Source: Hamiltosporidium magnivora
Taxonomy: Eukaryota > Microsporidia > Dubosqiidae
Assembly: GCA_004325065.1 (NCBI GenBank)
Contig: PITI01000552.1
Location: 1 to 10,953, forward strand
Direction of reading: 5' to 3'
DNA length: 10,953 nt
Both the position numbers and the translations under genes were made by a program. Positions 8,017 to 10,953 of this stretch are shown here, piece after piece (position 1 is the first letter of the stretch; every line of letters starts with the position of its first letter). Under the pieces are notes generated by a model. It was not told where the DNA came from. It did not search any database and saw only the letters and a list, made by a program, of their open reading frames with translations.

Positions 8017-10359
8017 TTAAAATAATATTTCAATACCTTCCTCATATAAAAAAGTTGATGTATGTTGATGGTTAAAATTGTTATAAATTTGCTTAAAAAA
8101 CGACGAAGCTCTTGACAAGGATATAACATTGAAATTGAATTGAACAAAACGAACACCTGAAAACGACAATCTTAAATTTTGCAAATTTTTAAAATTTCTC
8201 AAATATTCCAAATCCTTAAGGCACATGCAAACTCCCCATAGATTTAAAATTCTCAAAGAATTTAAAAATCTACAATTCTCACCAAGCTGATAAAAACAAA
8301 TATTAACAAATCTGGATTCATATAGATTTAATTCTTCTAGGATCTGCAAATTCATTATTCTATTTAAATCATTTATATCACAAATACCATACTTGTAGCA
8401 GAGTGTTTTTAAAGTTAAATTACAGTTCTGATTTATCTTACTGAGATAATTAGAATATATTTTACGACCAGATAAATGTAAATTTTCCAGAGATTTTAGC
8501 TCATTTAAAAGATTGAATTCTTTAGTTTTATTCAGATTCGAATCATACAAATACAAGGATTTGATATTTCTTGGTATAAATTTTTCATAATAAGATTTTT
8601 CGATGGATTCTATATCGCAAAACCTTAACGATAATACTTTAAGGTTTTCCAATTTGAAAATCTCATTTAAGCTAAATGTATCTATTTTCAAATTACTTAA
8701 AAATATCTGTGTTAAATATTTATAATTATTGAATGAATTAAGTTTTAAGGTTTTCTTATTTAAAATTACATTGCAAATGTGTAAGACTCTGATTTTTGGC
8801 TTTTGAAACAACAATCTATAAAATTTATTGCTGAAATATTTATGATATATTGTTACATTCTTTAATTCTGGCATGTTTTTTATTCCATTTACAATATATG
8901 GTTCAAGATTAATATTAGATTCGTAATTGCATAATTTTAAGGTATGTAAAAATTTTAAATATTTTAAAGAATCACAGAATTCTTTTGATAATTTAGAATA
9001 GCAAAAATCAATTTCAAAATATATAAAATTTATACTAAAATTTAAGGCAATAAACTCATTAATAAAGTTTTCTGCTATAAATATGGAATTGAAAATAAAT
9101 ATAACTTTACGAACATTCAATTTCTTGCAAAAATTAATCCACCAATTAAATTTCATTTTAAAATTTCGAATTTCAATGTATTCCAATGTTTCTTGTAAAC
9201 ACATGAATGATTCAAATCCATTGAAACCCGAACATCTTCTAACATTATCAAATATCAACCCTTTAACTTTATGTTTTTTAAGAAAGGAAATAATATCATC
9301 GCTATCAATACTTAGATTTTTCAAAGTGAAATATTCTAAATTCTTATCAACAGCTAATTCCAACTCATATATCATTATTCCGGTCGAATCTGATACATTT
9401 GAAACCGTTATTGCTTTAAAAATATGTATTGGAAATACCAAAATATGATTTTTATATCTAAATTTGGATATCTGATATCTAAAAAGAATTAATGAATTAA
9501 TATTAATTTCCTTTAACAGAACTTTAAAAATTTTTAAAATTTCTGGATTTCTTAAATGATTTTCAAGAATTGAGAATACTTTGAAATTATTTATCAATAA
9601 ATTTTTATATGGAATGTGTTCATTGAAAAGCGAAATATCGAAAAATTCGTTTTTAATGCTTAAAATTATTAGATTTTCATCACAGAAAACATGTTTCAAC
9701 ATCAAAGTGTTTAAAAAGGCAGAAATAATAACTTCTTTCAAAGACGATTCACTTTGAACAAAAATATTCTTACAAAATACTTCTTCGATACATGCATCTG
9801 TACTTTTTGAATCAACAATATTTTTGCTACTAAAGATTTTAAAGAAAATTCCTTGTAAAAATTGAGACAAATTTTTATCCGCTGCTGCTTTAAGATATTT
9901 TAATACTATTAAAAGACTTTCAAAATGATTATAATTTACTGTATCAGGTATAGCCGAAATATCTTTAGTAATTCTTAGAATATATTCCAATTCAAAATTA
10001 CATTCAATTTTTCCACATTGATTTTTTGATGTATTTGAATCAAAAAGACTTTTAAATAGTACAAAACTTATAAAATTCTTATTCTCGTATGTGAATACAT
10101 GATCTGAAATTTTAATTGGTCTTTGATCCAAACTATATGAAATCGACAAACTGTATATTAAATCAGGTGTTTCTAAATTTATATAAGAGTTCTGTGCTTC
10201 GCGGTAAAATCTAATCTCGGAATTTATGTTTCTTTCAAACCAATAAACAATCTTATGTGCGCTAATGAACCTCGACAAGATAGCTAAATTAATTATGAGA
10301 TTATGAATGCACATTATATTGTTCTTAGGCGTCATTTCTTTTTGATGAGAACTATTCAT
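8017..10359 (-). CDS. Leucine-rich-repeat protein, probably secreted
   Basis: The product has 780 residues. The C-terminal half (about 339-732) carries roughly twelve irregular leucine-rich repeats with the LxxLxLxx(N/C)xL spacing. Examples are LENLKVLSLRFCDI (570-583), IKSLYLYDSNL (599-609), LENLHLSGRKI (624-634), LEELNLYESRF (674-684) and LRILNLWGV (702-710). Such repeats form a curved protein-binding surface. Residues 16-35 (MCIHNLIINLAILSRFISAH) are hydrophobic and would make a typical signal peptide if translation began at Met16 (10314) rather than Met1; from Met1 the segment could still act as a signal or anchor. Residues 36-330 match no domain I know. Large, fast-evolving LRR families, often with signal peptides, are known in several microsporidia, and a host-facing or surface role is inferred. 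An AAATTT box lies eight bases before Met1. Start choice is the main doubt. Confidence 0.8.
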   Translation of the reverse strand: MNSSHQKEMTPKNNIMCIHNLIINLAILSRFISAHKIVYWFERNINSEIRFYREAQNSYINLETPDLIYSLSISYSLDQRPIKISDHVFTYENKNFISFVLFKSLFDSNTSKNQCGKIECNFELEYILRITKDISAIPDTVNYNHFESLLIVLKYLKAAADKNLSQFLQGIFFKIFSSKNIVDSKSTDACIEEVFCKNIFVQSESSLKEVIISAFLNTLMLKHVFCDENLIILSIKNEFFDISLFNEHIPYKNLLINNFKVFSILENHLRNPEILKIFKVLLKEININSLILFRYQISKFRYKNHILVFPIHIFKAITVSNVSDSTGIMIYELELAVDKNLEYFTLKNLSIDSDDIISFLKKHKVKGLIFDNVRRCSGFNGFESFMCLQETLEYIEIRNFKMKFNWWINFCKKLNVRKVIFIFNSIFIAENFINEFIALNFSINFIYFEIDFCYSKLSKEFCDSLKYLKFLHTLKLCNYESNINLEPYIVNGIKNMPELKNVTIYHKYFSNKFYRLLFQKPKIRVLHICNVILNKKTLKLNSFNNYKYLTQIFLSNLKIDTFSLNEIFKLENLKVLSLRFCDIESIEKSYYEKFIPRNIKSLYLYDSNLNKTKEFNLLNELKSLENLHLSGRKIYSNYLSKINQNCNLTLKTLCYKYGICDINDLNRIMNLQILEELNLYESRFVNICFYQLGENCRFLNSLRILNLWGVCMCLKDLEYLRNFKNLQNLRLSFSGVRFVQFNFNVISLSRASSFFKQIYNNFNHQHTSTFLYEEGIEILF

Positions 10360-10759
10360 GAATATCCAAATTTAAAAAATTAATGTTTTTTTTTATTAAT
10401 TTTTTTAAAAGTATTTTATCTAAATTAAATTTATAATTTAAATTAATGAATCTGCTTCGGATGTCTCTTAACACCATTTCAAAAGAATATCGTTAGTTAA
10501 AGAAACTAGCAAGATTTTTGGATATAGAAACATATTTCATAAACAAAAAAAAATTATCTACTAAGATATAAATTTATAGGTCCAACCAATAAATTCTGGA
10601 CATAGATGCCAATTTTATGTTTTAAATGCTGTTTTTTCCAAAATTATGCATTTTCTACAAACAAAAATTCTACTATAATTCATGATAATGGGAAAATCAA
10701 ATTTTTTTGCAATCTTATTTTATTTAATAAAATTCTGGGTTAAAATATTTTTACCATTT
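10360..10759. other. Spacer upstream of the LRR gene
   Basis: This 400-base stretch is A+T-rich and has no open frame or RNA that I can support. It separates two minus-strand genes, so it should hold the 3' end of the right-hand gene and the promoter of the LRR gene. Only the AAATTT box next to the LRR start is recognisable. Confidence 0.55.
10368..10373 (-). promoter_or_regulatory. AAATTT start-proximal motif of the LRR gene
   Basis: The palindromic hexamer AAATTT ends eight bases before the ATG at 10359. In microsporidia, genes lacking a CCC or GGG triplet at the start commonly have an AAATTT-like signal there. This favours transcription reaching Met1, although A+T-rich DNA makes chance matches frequent. 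Confidence 0.3.
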
Positions 10760-10953
10760 TTATATGTTTTCTTCTACCTCTTTAACCACTATTGTCTCTT
10801 CTTCCAAATCCGACTCTTCATTTATGTTATTGGTCGGTTCCTCTAAAGTGGTTCCTCCTTGTGAAATAAGGGGTGTATTATTTTTTGGTTTTAAAATTTT
10901 AACACCATCTTCCTCTCTTTTCGCTTCTTTTAAAGGGGGTATTGGTTCCTCAT
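10760..10953 (-). CDS. C-terminal end of an acidic protein (partial)
   Basis: A minus-strand frame is open from the window edge (first full codon at 10951-10949) to TAA at 10762-10760, giving 63 residues. About 30% are Glu or Asp, in blocks such as NEESDLEEETIVV and KEVEENI, with a Pro/Lys-containing stretch before them (KILKPKNNTPLIS). The local G+C content is higher than in the adjacent spacer and the other two minus frames are closed, so a real gene tail is likely. An acidic, probably disordered C-terminus fits many nuclear or chromatin-related proteins, but the family cannot be told from this fragment. Confidence 0.6.
   Translation of the reverse strand, partial: EEPIPPLKEAKREEDGVKILKPKNNTPLISQGGTTLEEPTNNINEESDLEEETIVVKEVEENI

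Noticed and set aside
9083..9448. 121-codon plus-strand frame inside the LRR gene
   Set aside because: It lies antisense to clear LRR-region coding sequence; its composition reflects the opposite-strand gene and it has no motif or start signal of its own.

Overview
The window looks like microsporidian nuclear DNA. It is very A+T-rich. It carries a BUD23-type rRNA methyltransferase interrupted near its start by a 22-nt intron, the size typical of microsporidian introns. The putative start codons are preceded by short GGG, CCC or AAATTT motifs, as described for microsporidia. A large leucine-rich-repeat (LRR) protein of the kind expanded in several microsporidian genomes is also present. Three complete genes and one partial gene in 11 kb, plus apparent decayed coding DNA, point to one of the larger, less compact microsporidian genomes. 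I cannot name the genus.

Layout. 1-906: no gene; it holds a short G+C-rich foldable island (268-328), a perfect 8-bp hairpin (445-465) and A+T-rich filler. 907-1537 (+): spliced BUD23-like gene, exon 1 at 907-942, intron at 943-964, exon 2 at 965-1537. 1538-2143: A+T-rich spacer with diverged ~72-76 bp tandem repeats. 2144-4324 (+): oxysterol-binding-protein-related protein with ankyrin, PH, FFAT and lipid-binding (ORD) parts. 4325-8016: a 3.7-kb stretch without an intact gene. Sampled stretches of it are about twice as G+C-rich as the 1.6-kb spacer, and its minus strand at about 5260-7343 reads as a heavily broken coding region. 8017-10359 (-): 780-residue LRR protein, probably secreted. 10360-10759: A+T-rich spacer. 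10760-10953 (-): the acidic C-terminal end of a gene that starts outside the window.

The genes do not form an evident pathway. BUD23 acts in 40S ribosome maturation. The ORP protein would act at endoplasmic reticulum membrane contacts. The LRR protein is a candidate surface or secreted protein. The most interesting points are the tiny intron, which must be removed to make BUD23, and the ORP protein, which keeps its ER-tethering motif but has lost the His-His pair of its lipid-exchange signature.
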